Shown: positions 7,666 to 18,585, counted from the first letter of the stretch. The stretch: 43,109 bases of DNA from Bacteroidota bacterium (GCA_024280295.1 JAJRQK010000033.1:1-43109); one strand, 5' to 3'. Translations and numbers: made by a program. The notes: generated by a model from the letters alone, not told the origin.

Positions 7666-9957
7666 TTACTGCCCTTCTAATTCTTTTACTTTTTTATCTC
7701 TTTGCATAGGGTTATCAGTTGTGATCTTCTTTTTATAGAGATCAAAACGCGTTGGTTGCCGTTCTTCCGGCCAAATATTGTTATTCAAGTCTGTATCGGC
7801 TGTCTCAAGGAACGGATCCATTCGAATTGAATCAACCTCTTTGTCCATAATAAATACTTTAGAAATTTTCTCTTCACTTCTTCTCCAAATTTCAGCAGGA
7901 ATTCTAATTAATTCAGTCGATCCATCCTTGAACGAGAATTGAAGAATAATCGGCATTGGAATTCCTCCGTGATTGGTGAAATGAACTTCATAGAAATGTT
8001 TCCCTGAGTTTAGGAGTGCTAACTCTTCATCAGAAAGTTTCTTTTGGAAGTCTTCGTAATCTTTACGATCTAATGCATCTACATTGAATAAATCACGTGT
8101 AGCATAGAAGTCATCTATCTTCTGGTCTCGTTCGTTAATTGTTTCACTGATCGATTCTTTGTTTCGAGTAACTCCAACGTGTACATCTTCGTCATTTTTT
8201 GCCTTTTGTGCGATTGGTTTTTCAACCTCTGGATTCATGGTGTTTAATTGGAACCAATTTACTTCATCGATACTCAAGTCAACATGATCTGTAGTAAAGA
8301 ACCAAGCTCTCCAGAACCAATCTAAATCAACTGCCGAAGCATCTTCCATTGTTCTAAAGAAGTCAGCAGGTGTAGGATGCTTAAACTTCCAACGCTCACA
8401 GTATGTTTTAAACGCATAATCGAATAATTCACGCCCCATTATGGTCTCACGAAGAATGTTTAATGCTGTCGCTGGCTTGCCGTATGCATTATTTCCAAAT
8501 TGCCAGATTGATTCAGAGTTTGTCATAATAGGAGAGATGAATTCCGTGTCTCCTCGCATATAGTCGGTGATCAAATGTGCTGGACCTCTTCTTGATGGAT
8601 AACCTCGTTCCCATTCTTGCTCTGTTAGATACTGCGCAAAAGTATTTAAGCCCTCATCCATCCATGTCCATTGACGCTCATCTGAATTAATGATCATTGG
8701 AAAGAAGTTATGCCCAACTTCGTGGATAATAACTCCCCACATTCCATATTTCGTGCGTTCTGAGTAGGTTCCGTCTGGTTCTGGACGACCGCCATTGAAG
8801 CAAATCATTGGGTATTCCATGCCAATCCACTTTGAGTGAACTGAGATCGCAACAGGATAAGGATAATCAACTGTGTATTTTGAGTACGTCTTAACAGTGT
8901 GTGCAACTAATTTTGTAGAGTAGCGCTCCCATAATGGATTTCCTTCCTTTGGATAATAGGACATTGCCAAAACAGTTTTGTTAGGAAGTTTAACCGCTTG
9001 GGCATCCCACATAAACTTACGAGATGATGCAAATGCGAAATCTCGGACGTTCTTTGCTTTAAAAATCCATGTTTTGAGTCCCTTTTCCTTAATTTTTTCG
9101 GCTTTCTCTGCTTCGTCTTGAGTGATAATTAAGATAGGAATATCAGAATTCATTGCCTTTTTTATTCGACTTCTTTGCTCACTTGAAAGAACGTTGTTTC
9201 CATTTTGAAGCTCTCCGGTTGCTCCAACAATGTGGTCTGAAGGAACGGTAATGGCAACTTCATAATCTCCGAAAGGTAAAGTGAATTCACCTCTCCCTAA
9301 GAATTGCTTATTTTGCCACCCATCTACATCGTTATAGACACACATGCGTGGAAACCATTGTGCGATTGTGTAGAGGTAATTATCGTTTTCTTCAAAATGT
9401 TCGTATCCAGAACGACCTCCAATTTTCATTCTATCATTGATGTTGTACCACCACTTAATGTTAAACGAAATGCTTGAACCTGCCACAAGTGGTTTACTTA
9501 AGTTGATGCGCATCATGGTTTTATTGATCGCATAACTCATTTTACGGCCAGATGTAGTCGTGACTTCTTGAATTTTAAATCCACCGTCAAACTCAAACAT
9601 TTTCTTGCTAATATCTTCAATCGAATGGAAGTCTTCCATCTTCTCAATAGAAATGAGCTTGGTATCTGAATCAGTAGCACGTACATTTTGATCTAATTGA
9701 ATCCATAGGTATTCTAACTTGTCAGGTGAGTTGTTGGTGTAGGTGATTGTTTCTTCACCTACAATTTTCTGGTGAGCATCATCTAATCGGACATCTATCT
9801 TATAATCGGCTTGTTGTTGATAATAATTGTGACCTGGAGCACCCGCAGCATTTCTATATTCGTTGGGTGTTGGCAACTGCTGGTCAAGTTGAGCAAATTT
9901 GTTCTGTGAGAACACAGTCATTGGAGAGATGAGTGCTAAAAGCAGTACTTTTTTCAT
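7666..9957 (-). CDS. Exported M1 family zinc metallopeptidase
   Basis: A gluzincin aminopeptidase-like protein of 763 residues with a signal peptide (MKKVLLLALISPMTVFSQ), so it acts in the periplasm or outside. The zinc site is complete: HEVGH (H412, E413, H416) followed by E435 in WMDEGLN. The exopeptidase motif that reads GAMEN in classical M1 enzymes appears as GMEYP, usual for the Bacteroidota branch. The N-terminal beta domain carries EETITYTNNSPDKLEYLWIQL. An upstream ATG at 9975 would overlap DUF6702 by 14 nt; the ATG at 9957 begins the signal peptide and lies 4 nt after the DUF6702 stop, so I chose it. The enzyme and the DUF6702 protein form a two-gene operon. Confidence 0.92.
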   Translation of the reverse strand: MKKVLLLALISPMTVFSQNKFAQLDQQLPTPNEYRNAAGAPGHNYYQQQADYKIDVRLDDAHQKIVGEETITYTNNSPDKLEYLWIQLDQNVRATDSDTKLISIEKMEDFHSIEDISKKMFEFDGGFKIQEVTTTSGRKMSYAINKTMMRINLSKPLVAGSSISFNIKWWYNINDRMKIGGRSGYEHFEENDNYLYTIAQWFPRMCVYNDVDGWQNKQFLGRGEFTLPFGDYEVAITVPSDHIVGATGELQNGNNVLSSEQRSRIKKAMNSDIPILIITQDEAEKAEKIKEKGLKTWIFKAKNVRDFAFASSRKFMWDAQAVKLPNKTVLAMSYYPKEGNPLWERYSTKLVAHTVKTYSKYTVDYPYPVAISVHSKWIGMEYPMICFNGGRPEPDGTYSERTKYGMWGVIIHEVGHNFFPMIINSDERQWTWMDEGLNTFAQYLTEQEWERGYPSRRGPAHLITDYMRGDTEFISPIMTNSESIWQFGNNAYGKPATALNILRETIMGRELFDYAFKTYCERWKFKHPTPADFFRTMEDASAVDLDWFWRAWFFTTDHVDLSIDEVNWFQLNTMNPEVEKPIAQKAKNDEDVHVGVTRNKESISETINERDQKIDDFYATRDLFNVDALDRKDYEDFQKKLSDEELALLNSGKHFYEVHFTNHGGIPMPIILQFSFKDGSTELIRIPAEIWRRSEEKISKVFIMDKEVDSIRMDPFLETADTDLNNNIWPEERQPTRFDLYKKKITTDNPMQRDKKVKELEGQ

Positions 9958-9961
9958 ATTC

Positions 9962-10465
9962 TTAGTTGTAGTCAAAGCGTATTTCGTTTGTCTTGGTTCC
10001 CTGCATGAAAGTTGCAGTATATATATTATTTCTATGGTATAGGGTGATCTTATTCTGTTGTTCAGGAAATTTATGCATCAGTAGGTCGAAGAAAATTTCA
10101 ATTTCTTGAGTTATTTTTATTGGCGCTGATTGCATATATAATTCAACCATGCCATTGAGGAGTAGTTCTCCTCCAAGCAAATTGAATTCAGCTGAAATTT
10201 TTCCAGATGAAATTTGAAAATGCTCATTTAATAACATTTTGAGTTCATTATACAATTCAGAAGTTTCATTCATACTCGGTAAACTATCAATTGATAGCTC
10301 TTTTTCTTTTAAGATGATTTCGAGATCGTGAGATGAAATGACAATAGTTGATTCAAATTGTTGTGTGATGTCGTTGTATTCAACTTCAGCGAATGCAAAA
10401 AAGTAGTCGTGACTGTACACCACTGACTGTATGGCACAAAATAGTATAAAGAGAGTATGTTTCAT
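9962..10465 (-). CDS. DUF6702 family exported protein
   Basis: A 167-residue protein with an N-terminal signal peptide (cleavage near ...SVVYSHD). The opening FAEVEYNDITQQFESTIVIS and closing beta strands (KITLYHRNNIYTATF) match the DUF6702 pattern known beside M1 peptidase genes in Bacteroidota. Function is not established. It is the first gene of the operon with the M1 peptidase, only 4 nt away, so a role as partner, inhibitor or chaperone of that enzyme is plausible but is inference. The gene is divergent from proC across an 86-nt region that must hold both promoters. Confidence 0.75.
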   Translation of the reverse strand: MKHTLFILFCAIQSVVYSHDYFFAFAEVEYNDITQQFESTIVISSHDLEIILKEKELSIDSLPSMNETSELYNELKMLLNEHFQISSGKISAEFNLLGGELLLNGMVELYMQSAPIKITQEIEIFFDLLMHKFPEQQNKITLYHRNNIYTATFMQGTKTNEIRFDYN

Positions 10466-10504
10466 TTTCGCTGCCCTAAAGTAGCAAATTATTCATTGAT
10501 TCTG

Positions 10505-10536
10505 TTGATGTTAACGAAGAACAAGTATTAGTTTTG
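10505..10536 (+). promoter_or_regulatory. proC promoter (-33 TTG, -7 TAGTTTTG)
   Basis: TTG at 10505-10507, 21-nt spacer, then TAGTTTTG at 10529-10536, an exact TAnnTTTG. Predicted transcription start is near 10542, 10 nt before ATG 10552. The longest frame would start at TTG 10534, inside this element. Confidence 0.6.
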
Positions 10537-10551
10537 CACAAAAATCAACGC

Positions 10552-11343
10552 ATGAAGAAGATAGGAATAGTAGGGTGTGGTAATCTAGGGGCTTCAATAC
10601 TTGAAGGAGTTCGTAAAGTACATGCTGATTGTCAGATATATGGAAGTAAGCGCGATCTGTCAACACTTCCAAAATACTTATTTGAGAAAGGAATATTGAC
10701 GGATGATAATGCTCTTTTATTGAAGGAGTCTGAGATCATTATTCTTGCGCTAAAACCATATACTATTTTGAATTTCCTAAAGGAAAATGCCCATCTTATA
10801 GATCCTGCTAGACACACATTAGTTTCTGTTGCGACTGGAATTCAAATTAATGAAATCACGGAGGTTGTTACTGAAGGTATAGGAATATATCGTGCTATGC
10901 CTAATACAGCTGCTTCTGTTAATGAATCAATGACTGCAATTTCAAGTGGGTTAGACCCTCTAAATAGAAAGGACGATATTAGCGCATTGTTTGAATCTCT
11001 TGGAGAGGTTGTGTTTATTGATGAATTGTTAATGGAATCAGCAACGATACTTGGCGCATGCGGAGTTGCTTATGTTCTGCGTTTCATGCGAGCAATGATA
11101 CAGGGTGGGATAGAGGTTGGATTCGATGCAACTACTGCAACAAAAATTGTGAGTCAGACCATGAAAGGAGCCTCTGAGTTGATTATTCAAAATGATTCTC
11201 ACCCAGAAGCAGAGATTGATCGGGTAACGACACCAAAAGGGTGTACAATTGTTGGTTTGAATGAAATGGAACACGCTGGATTTTCAAGTGCACTGATTAA
11301 AGGAATAGTTACTTCATATAAGCGAATTGAGCGAAAAAATTAG
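10552..11343 (+). CDS. proC: Pyrroline-5-carboxylate reductase
   Basis: Last step of proline synthesis: NAD(P)H-dependent reduction of 1-pyrroline-5-carboxylate to proline, in the cytosol. The 263-residue protein opens with the Rossmann motif MKKIGIVGCGNLGASI, has IYRAMPNTAASVNESMTAIS at about 110-130, and the family signature region TPKGCTIVGLNEME near residue 230, where others have SPGGTTIAGL. The dimerisation helices between (GACGVAYVLRFMRAMIQGG) are intact. The start is set at ATG 10552 because the upstream TTG lies inside the -7 element. The gene stands alone; other proline genes are not in the window. Confidence 0.93.
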   Translation: MKKIGIVGCGNLGASILEGVRKVHADCQIYGSKRDLSTLPKYLFEKGILTDDNALLLKESEIIILALKPYTILNFLKENAHLIDPARHTLVSVATGIQINEITEVVTEGIGIYRAMPNTAASVNESMTAISSGLDPLNRKDDISALFESLGEVVFIDELLMESATILGACGVAYVLRFMRAMIQGGIEVGFDATTATKIVSQTMKGASELIIQNDSHPEAEIDRVTTPKGCTIVGLNEMEHAGFSSALIKGIVTSYKRIERKN

Positions 11344-11470
11344 TTTTCCTATGTAAAATTCCTGTCAGAGATAGGAGCGACATCCTTTTGAGTAAATTGT
11401 AATTTCGATATCATTCAGCTTATAATTTGCACAAAATATACAGTGGATAGCCCGTTAAGGCAGCTAAAAA

Positions 11471-12541
11471 TTAAGCTTGATATGCTATACAGTTGACATT
11501 CATTCCTGCTCCTACAGATGCTAACATAAATTTATCACCTTTATTGATTTGATGTTTCGGTAACAATCCTTTGCTAATCATATCGTACAGAGTTGGAACT
11601 GTTGCAACTGAACTGTTTCCCAATCGCTCAATAATCATTGGCATTATGTTTTCAGGGACATTTTTGATTCCAAACGAACGAAATAGCCGTTTTACAATTG
11701 CAGTGTCCATCTTCTCATTTGCTTGATGGATTAAAATTTTATTGATATGTTCCAATGGAAGATTGATTTTGTCTAGGCAATATTTCATCGCTTTTGGCAC
11801 TTCATTGAGTGCGTAAGAGTAGATTTTATGCCCATTCATCTTGATGAACTTTGTAGCATCATTCCCAAATTTATTGAAACTTTGCCCATAGTAGAGATAG
11901 TCTTTTTCTTCCATGGTATGAGATACTGTTGCATGAGAAAGAATCCCGCGTTTTTCATTCTCTTCTTTGCCTTCCAATACCACAGCACCTGAGCCATCTG
12001 CAAAGATCATTGTATCTCTATCATACGAGTCAACAACACGTGATAGGACTTCTGAACCAATAACAAGACATTTTTTAGCTTCTCCTGCTTGAATATGAAT
12101 GTGGGCTTGAATGAGACCTTGAATCCAACCGGGGCATCCGAAAATAATGTCATAAGGAACGCAAAACGGGTTTTCGATCTTCAAGTCATGCTTCACACGT
12201 GAAGCAATACTTGGAACAATATCTGTTTGATTCGACCCTTTGATAACATCTCCAAAATTGTGCGCAACGATGATCATGTCGAGTTCTTCTGGGTTAATTC
12301 CAGCACTTTCAATTGCTCGTTGTGCTGAAATAGTTGCAATGTGCGAACATGATTGATTATCATTCACATAACGACGCGCTTGAATTCCTGTAATCTCTTG
12401 AAATTTTTCAATAACTTCTTGGTTGTTATTTGATATTTGTCGACCATCATTCATACAAAAAGGGTTCTCGATAAACTTAATGTTTTCGACTTCAACTTCG
12501 GGGATGAATGATCCCGATCCTGTGATTATCGTATTTTTCAT
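11471..12541 (-). CDS. FabH-like 3-oxoacyl-ACP synthase III family protein
   Basis: A thiolase-fold condensing enzyme of 356 residues. The Cys-His-Asn triad of the KAS III class is present: C136 in YDIIFGCPGW, H272 in ILIHQANEKM, N309 in RLGNSSVATVP. The N-terminus MKNTIITGSGSFIPE and the long insertion between residues 25 and 55 distinguish it from housekeeping FabH, whose genes sit with plsX or accBC rather than alone. It is therefore probably a paralogue with a different acyl substrate (secondary lipid, hydrocarbon or pigment synthesis are possibilities; none is shown by context). It is convergent with proC and has no operon partner. Confidence 0.85.
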   Translation of the reverse strand: MKNTIITGSGSFIPEVEVENIKFIENPFCMNDGRQISNNNQEVIEKFQEITGIQARRYVNDNQSCSHIATISAQRAIESAGINPEELDMIIVAHNFGDVIKGSNQTDIVPSIASRVKHDLKIENPFCVPYDIIFGCPGWIQGLIQAHIHIQAGEAKKCLVIGSEVLSRVVDSYDRDTMIFADGSGAVVLEGKEENEKRGILSHATVSHTMEEKDYLYYGQSFNKFGNDATKFIKMNGHKIYSYALNEVPKAMKYCLDKINLPLEHINKILIHQANEKMDTAIVKRLFRSFGIKNVPENIMPMIIERLGNSSVATVPTLYDMISKGLLPKHQINKGDKFMLASVGAGMNVNCIAYQA

Positions 12542-12652
12542 TACACATCAGATTTGGGGCGTAAATATACCCTCTTTAGCACAGCTAATTGTACTATTTA
12601 ATTTTTATTTTCAGTTCTTCTATTGAACTGCTGTTATTGAGTAGTGAGTGGG

Positions 12653-12697
12653 AAATAGTGAATCCCTACTCAAATGATGAGTAGGGATTCACTATTT
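12653..12697. terminator. Perfect 20-bp hairpin between yidC and the FabH-like gene
   Basis: Arms 12653-12672 and 12678-12697 are exact inverse complements (core AATCCCTACTCA / TGAGTAGGGATT) around a 5-nt loop. On the plus strand it is followed by a T run (12698-12704); on the minus strand, where yidC ends 11 nt earlier, the A run precedes the stem. The shape suggests a bidirectional terminator ending pyrG-yidC, but such long perfect arms are unusual and a dispersed palindromic repeat is an alternative. Confidence 0.65.
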
Positions 12698-12708
12698 ATT
12701 TTTTGCCG

Positions 12709-14718
12709 TTATTTCTTTCTATTCTTCATTTGATCTTGTTGCGCTTGTTGCATTTTCTGTAGTCGCTGTTGAAATTTTGACTTTCCGCCGTTCTTCCCTC
12801 CAGTTCCTGCAGTAGCAGCAGCTGCTTTACGCTCGGCCATTTTCGCTTTGATTTTATCCTCATCAACGAAGAATTTTTTAATCATTAACATGATCGCTAT
12901 TGACGTAAGCGTTGAAATAAAGTAATAATAACTCAATCCAGATGCATAATTATTAAAGAAGAAGATCATCATGAATGGAAAGAAGTACATAATGATTTTC
13001 ATGTTTGGCATTCCTGGAGTCTGTTGAGACTGCATATTACTACTATTGATTCTAGTGTAGATTAATGTTGTAACAGCCATTAATAATGTAAATAAACTTA
13101 CGTGATCTCCATAAACAGGAACATCCCAAGGCAAGGTAGCAATAGAATCGTAAGATGATAAATCTTCTGCCCAAAGGAATGATTGTTGACGCAAGTCAAA
13201 TGTTGAGGGGAAGAATCGGAAGACCGCAAGAAGTATTGGCATCTGAATTAACATGGGGACACATCCCGCCATAGGACTAGCACCAGATTCTCGATAGAGT
13301 GCCATTGTTTCCATTTGCTTTTTCATCGCATCCGCTTTGTCTGGATACTTCGCTGTGATCTCTTCGATTTCAGGTTTAAGGATACGCATCTTCGCAGAAG
13401 AAGTGTACATTTTCCACTGAATTGGCATTAACATTCCCTTAATTAGGATAGTAAGGATAAGAATAGCAATCCCGATGCTCATTCCTGAAGATCCAAGAAG
13501 TTTAAATATCGGCTGAACTGCATAAAGGTTGATCCAACGGAAGATTCCCCAACCGTAATTGAGTACTTGGTCATAATCTTGATCATAAGAACTTAGCACG
13601 TCGTAATCGTTAGGTCCGAAGAACCAATTCATGCTTACTGTTGCATTCTCAACATTAGTTAAGCCTAGATTTAAAATCGTAGAATAGTCTTTAAGGTGCG
13701 TAGAATCTTTCTTAGCTCCTTCGTCGTATGTTCTTACTTTAAATGAAGATCCAGATTTAGCAAATGGCTTTTCAGGTTTCAAGAAAGAAGAGAAGTAGCT
13801 TTGCTTAAAACATACCCACTCAACATCATCTTCCGCTTTCTCATCATCAGAAGCCATTTCACTCAAGTAAGAAAAGCCTTCTTCGTCGTAGTTGTAACAG
13901 ACAGTAGAAACCCGTCTTTGCTCGCTAAATAATCGTTCTGTACGTCGGTAAGCAACATCCCAGTTAAACATTACATTTTTTGGTGATACTTTACCTTGTA
14001 ATCCGCGAATATTAATATCAAAGTCGATATCATAAGCATTGTCGCGTAATGTGTAGGAAAATTCAATACTTCCTTTGTCTCCCTTTTTCAGTTCGAAGAC
14101 TATTCTACTTTGTGTTTGTGATTTCACTGTGAATAATTCATCAGCTGTATTTACAAGATTATCTCCCATTGGGAATGTTAAACCTTGTGATGCATCTCCA
14201 CGTTCAAACAAAACAAGAGGATCAACTTTGCCGTCTTCTTTAACGAAATCATCAAAAGATTCGAATTCTTTCAGTCGAACACCAGCAATTTGACCGCCTT
14301 TTGTGTCAAAATCAATGATTAAGCGATTGGTTTGCAATTGTACCATTTCGCCAACTATCTTTTCTTTCTTAGCAGGTTTTGATTCTATAGCAGGTTTTGC
14401 CATCAAAGTATCGACTCCACGAGCAACATCATTAAACTTGAAACCGTTAATCGAATCACCAACTTGAACACCGTCTTCATTAAGTACAGGTGTCCAGTTA
14501 ATTGTTTCAACTGTAATGGTATCACCTAGGTCAACAATCAACGATTCTGCTTTCACAGCGTTGGCTTTATCTTCTTTTTCCTTCTCGGCTTTTGCTTCTG
14601 CCTTTTCAATTTTTGCACGCTCTCTTTCAATTTCTTCTTCTGAAGGCTTGTTGAATACTGCGAATGCTGTAAGAATTGCTCCGATTAAGACCAATCCTAC
14701 AATGGTATTTCTATCCAT
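12709..14718 (-). CDS. yidC: Membrane protein insertase YidC
   Basis: Inserts and folds inner-membrane proteins, alone or with SecYEG. The 669-residue protein has an N-terminal membrane anchor (MDRNTIVGLVLIGAILTAF), a charged linker (residues 25-60, Glu/Lys/Ala-rich), the periplasmic beta-supersandwich domain (about 120-390), and the conserved insertase core from about 400 to 625, including MYTSSAKMRILKPEI and PMLIQMPILLAVFRFF. The C-terminal tail is very basic and Gln-rich (QRLQKMQQAQQDQMKNRKK), as expected for ribosome contact. It lies 32 nt after pyrG, so the pair is probably co-transcribed, with the perfect hairpin at 12653-12697 ending the transcript. Confidence 0.96.
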   Translation of the reverse strand: MDRNTIVGLVLIGAILTAFAVFNKPSEEEIERERAKIEKAEAKAEKEKEDKANAVKAESLIVDLGDTITVETINWTPVLNEDGVQVGDSINGFKFNDVARGVDTLMAKPAIESKPAKKEKIVGEMVQLQTNRLIIDFDTKGGQIAGVRLKEFESFDDFVKEDGKVDPLVLFERGDASQGLTFPMGDNLVNTADELFTVKSQTQSRIVFELKKGDKGSIEFSYTLRDNAYDIDFDINIRGLQGKVSPKNVMFNWDVAYRRTERLFSEQRRVSTVCYNYDEEGFSYLSEMASDDEKAEDDVEWVCFKQSYFSSFLKPEKPFAKSGSSFKVRTYDEGAKKDSTHLKDYSTILNLGLTNVENATVSMNWFFGPNDYDVLSSYDQDYDQVLNYGWGIFRWINLYAVQPIFKLLGSSGMSIGIAILILTILIKGMLMPIQWKMYTSSAKMRILKPEIEEITAKYPDKADAMKKQMETMALYRESGASPMAGCVPMLIQMPILLAVFRFFPSTFDLRQQSFLWAEDLSSYDSIATLPWDVPVYGDHVSLFTLLMAVTTLIYTRINSSNMQSQQTPGMPNMKIIMYFFPFMMIFFFNNYASGLSYYYFISTLTSIAIMLMIKKFFVDEDKIKAKMAERKAAAATAGTGGKNGGKSKFQQRLQKMQQAQQDQMKNRKK

Positions 14719-14750
14719 GCTTAATTATATTTCTCTTAAATTCTAATTGA

Positions 14751-16397
<1,647 letters not shown>

Positions 16398-16522
16398 CAA
16401 GATTCTAACGACCGTGGCATCAATTTCCATCTTTTTTATGAAAAGTGGAGTAATTTAAGGTTCATTAGTACAAAAGTATCTTATCTAAGATGATTCTGTT
16501 ATGACAAATGATGAGAATCAAG

Positions 16523-17428
16523 TCAATCTGACCAGTTCCCATTTGCACCAAATTGAAAATAGAGAAGATCCTTTCTACGATCCTTTTTTTCAAAGATCGG
16601 ACATCCCAAAGAATCTAATCGAGGATAATGTGGAGTATCATGCTTTACGCTCTTCGGGAGAAAAACAAGATCATGTATTAATCTATTTTGAAATCCATGC
16701 CTGACTTGTTCTGAATCAATACCAATTCGCATTATTGCTAGTTGATTATAAGGTAGGTTGTACAATATTCCTCCGTATAAGATTCCGTGACTCGTTTTTC
16801 CGTAGGGGAGACCTTCGAGATTTCGATATCCATTTGGACATTTATTCCAACCAACCTTTTGCCATGGAGATCCACGTGATTCACCTGTCCAGATGTTTAT
16901 CCCTGCTGAATATCGAATGTTTTCTGTTCGGTAGGAGATATTTATATGACCTGTCCTAAATCGATCTCTTCCTCGTCCTCCAAAGAAATCATTTTCGTGA
17001 TAGATACTCAATTTTTTGATATGTAAACCGAATCCGCCAGATCTTTGACTCGTACCTTTATTATCAAAGTACCACAGATAATTATAGCCAATTCCCAAAT
17101 TGTAATTCGTTTGGTGATTGAGTCCATCAAGAAGGAAATCTGGTGTCATTTGTTTCTTTCCGCCAAGTAATACAATTCCCATTGCGCTTCGGTTCTCAGT
17201 AAATTTTGTTCTCCCTCCGTAATTCCTTCCATGAAAATAGAATGTCGAGTTAACGTTCGCTTGATAGAAATAATCTGTGTAATATCCTTTAAAATTAATG
17301 CCAATAGTATTTGAGTGGGAACCTACATTAACAACCAATCCAATAGATCCTCCAACGTGTTGAGTAAAATAGTTTTGCGCACGAACCTGTACTGTGTATA
17401 AAAGAAGAAGAATTAGGGCGAGCCTCAT
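16523..17428 (-). CDS. Secreted protein resembling polymorphic toxin type 23 domain
   Basis: A 301-residue exported, beta-rich protein. The signal peptide MRLALILLLLYTVQVRAQ begins at ATG 17428; a longer frame from a TTG 66 nt upstream would bury it. The middle part (GIGYNYLWYFDNKGTSQRSGGFGL, then IYHENDFFGGRGRDRFRTGH and GINIWTGESRGSP) reads like the Bacteroidota proteins annotated with the polymorphic toxin type 23 (Ntox23) domain; this is from memory of the family pattern and is not certain. No immunity-like gene adjoins: the next gene downstream is pyrG. No T9SS domain or long repeat region is present, so a role as an outer-membrane or periplasmic structural protein is an equally fair reading. 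It is divergent from lytS. Confidence 0.5.
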   Translation of the reverse strand: MRLALILLLLYTVQVRAQNYFTQHVGGSIGLVVNVGSHSNTIGINFKGYYTDYFYQANVNSTFYFHGRNYGGRTKFTENRSAMGIVLLGGKKQMTPDFLLDGLNHQTNYNLGIGYNYLWYFDNKGTSQRSGGFGLHIKKLSIYHENDFFGGRGRDRFRTGHINISYRTENIRYSAGINIWTGESRGSPWQKVGWNKCPNGYRNLEGLPYGKTSHGILYGGILYNLPYNQLAIMRIGIDSEQVRHGFQNRLIHDLVFLPKSVKHDTPHYPRLDSLGCPIFEKKDRRKDLLYFQFGANGNWSD

Positions 17429-17531
17429 GTTAGCAAAGATGACCAAAAAGCATTCCAAATTAGAATTTTCCCAAGAAACATCAAAATAGCCCAATTATCC
17501 TAAAAAAAATAGTGCCTTTTATATTAAAGTG

Positions 17532-17539
17532 TAGATTTG
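17532..17539 (+). promoter_or_regulatory. lytS-type kinase -7 element TAGATTTG
   Basis: Exact TAnnTTTG ending only 5 nt before ATG 17545. With the spacing seen at the SRP RNA gene (start 6 nt after the element) transcription would begin at the A of the ATG, giving a leaderless mRNA. No clear -33. Confidence 0.5.
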
Positions 17540-17544
17540 ATTGA

Positions 17545-18585
17545 ATGAGAGCAAGAAGAGTTTACTGGTTAGCACAACTTATTGGATGGATGGCCTATGG
17601 TTCGTTACTATTATTTGCAATAATAAGTAGTAAACCAGATAAGGTAACTCCACAGTTGTTTATCTCGATATCAGGATTAGTATTTTTCGGGATACTCGTC
17701 ACGCATATCCAACGATGGCTTATGCTACGATTAGGTTGGTTGAATATCAAATTAATTCGATTGATTCCTAGGTTGCTCTTTATTTCGATTCTCAGTGCTG
17801 TTCTAATTAATAGCTGTCTTTACCTTCTTGATTATATCGCTGAAACTAGCACCAGGGCTCATGAACTATTTAACCTTGCTCAATTTATGATTAGCACTAT
17901 GTCTTTGGGGATTTTGGTGCTTTTTTGGAATGCAATTTATTTTACTTTCCATCTCTTCCAAAAATCAAGAAATCAAGAGATATCTAATATTGAATTGACT
18001 TCAAGTAATCGTGAGAGTGAACTGAAAAATTTACGGTCTCAACTTAATCCACATTTCTTATTCAATTCACTCAATAGCATACGTGCATTAGTAGATTTAG
18101 ATCCTGCAAAGGCAAAAATATCAATTACAACTTTGAGTAATCTTCTTCGTCAATCACTTGTACTAGGCAAGGAGAACATTGTAAGTATCGAGCAAGAACT
18201 CGACATTTCTAAAAGTTATTTGGATTTGGAAAAGATACGCTTCGAAGAACGATTAGATGTGGTATGGGAAATTGATGACCGATTATTATTGAATAAAATT
18301 CCGCCATTTTCTATTCAGATGATGGTAGAGAATGCAGTAAAACATGGTATTTCATCCTTGAAGGAAGGGGGAGAGGTTATCATCAAAATTGCTCGAACTG
18401 AGGAAGGGTTCTGTATTCAGGTCTCTAATTCAGGTGAATTAGGAGGGAGCAACTCAAATGGAGTAGGTGTACAGAATATTAAGAAACGCTTACAACTTCA
18501 ATATGGAGAATCAGCAACTTTTGTGTTGAAACAAGAGGCTAAAATGGTTATCGCACAACTAAATTTTAAGAATGAAGGAATTTAA
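17545..18585 (+). CDS. LytS/YehU-type sensor histidine kinase
   Basis: A 346-residue membrane sensor kinase. Four predicted membrane helices (about 8-28, 36-56, 74-98, 112-136) are followed by a coiled linker and the His_kinase domain with H170 in LNPHFLFNSLNSIR, the phosphoacceptor of this family, then a HATPase domain with N263 in MVENAVKHGI and a G-box GVGVQNIKKRL. There is no separate periplasmic domain, so the signal is probably sensed in or near the membrane. It overlaps the LytTR regulator gene by 14 nt, marking a cognate pair. The ATG at 17545 is the only plausible start and sits right after a -7 element. Confidence 0.93.
   Translation: MRARRVYWLAQLIGWMAYGSLLLFAIISSKPDKVTPQLFISISGLVFFGILVTHIQRWLMLRLGWLNIKLIRLIPRLLFISILSAVLINSCLYLLDYIAETSTRAHELFNLAQFMISTMSLGILVLFWNAIYFTFHLFQKSRNQEISNIELTSSNRESELKNLRSQLNPHFLFNSLNSIRALVDLDPAKAKISITTLSNLLRQSLVLGKENIVSIEQELDISKSYLDLEKIRFEERLDVVWEIDDRLLLNKIPPFSIQMMVENAVKHGISSLKEGGEVIIKIARTEEGFCIQVSNSGELGGSNSNGVGVQNIKKRLQLQYGESATFVLKQEAKMVIAQLNFKNEGI

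Noticed and set aside
16501-16704. A 67-residue plus-strand ORF over the 3' end of the toxin-23-like gene
   Set aside because: It lies antisense within a longer gene that has a signal peptide and family pattern, and shows no domain of its own.
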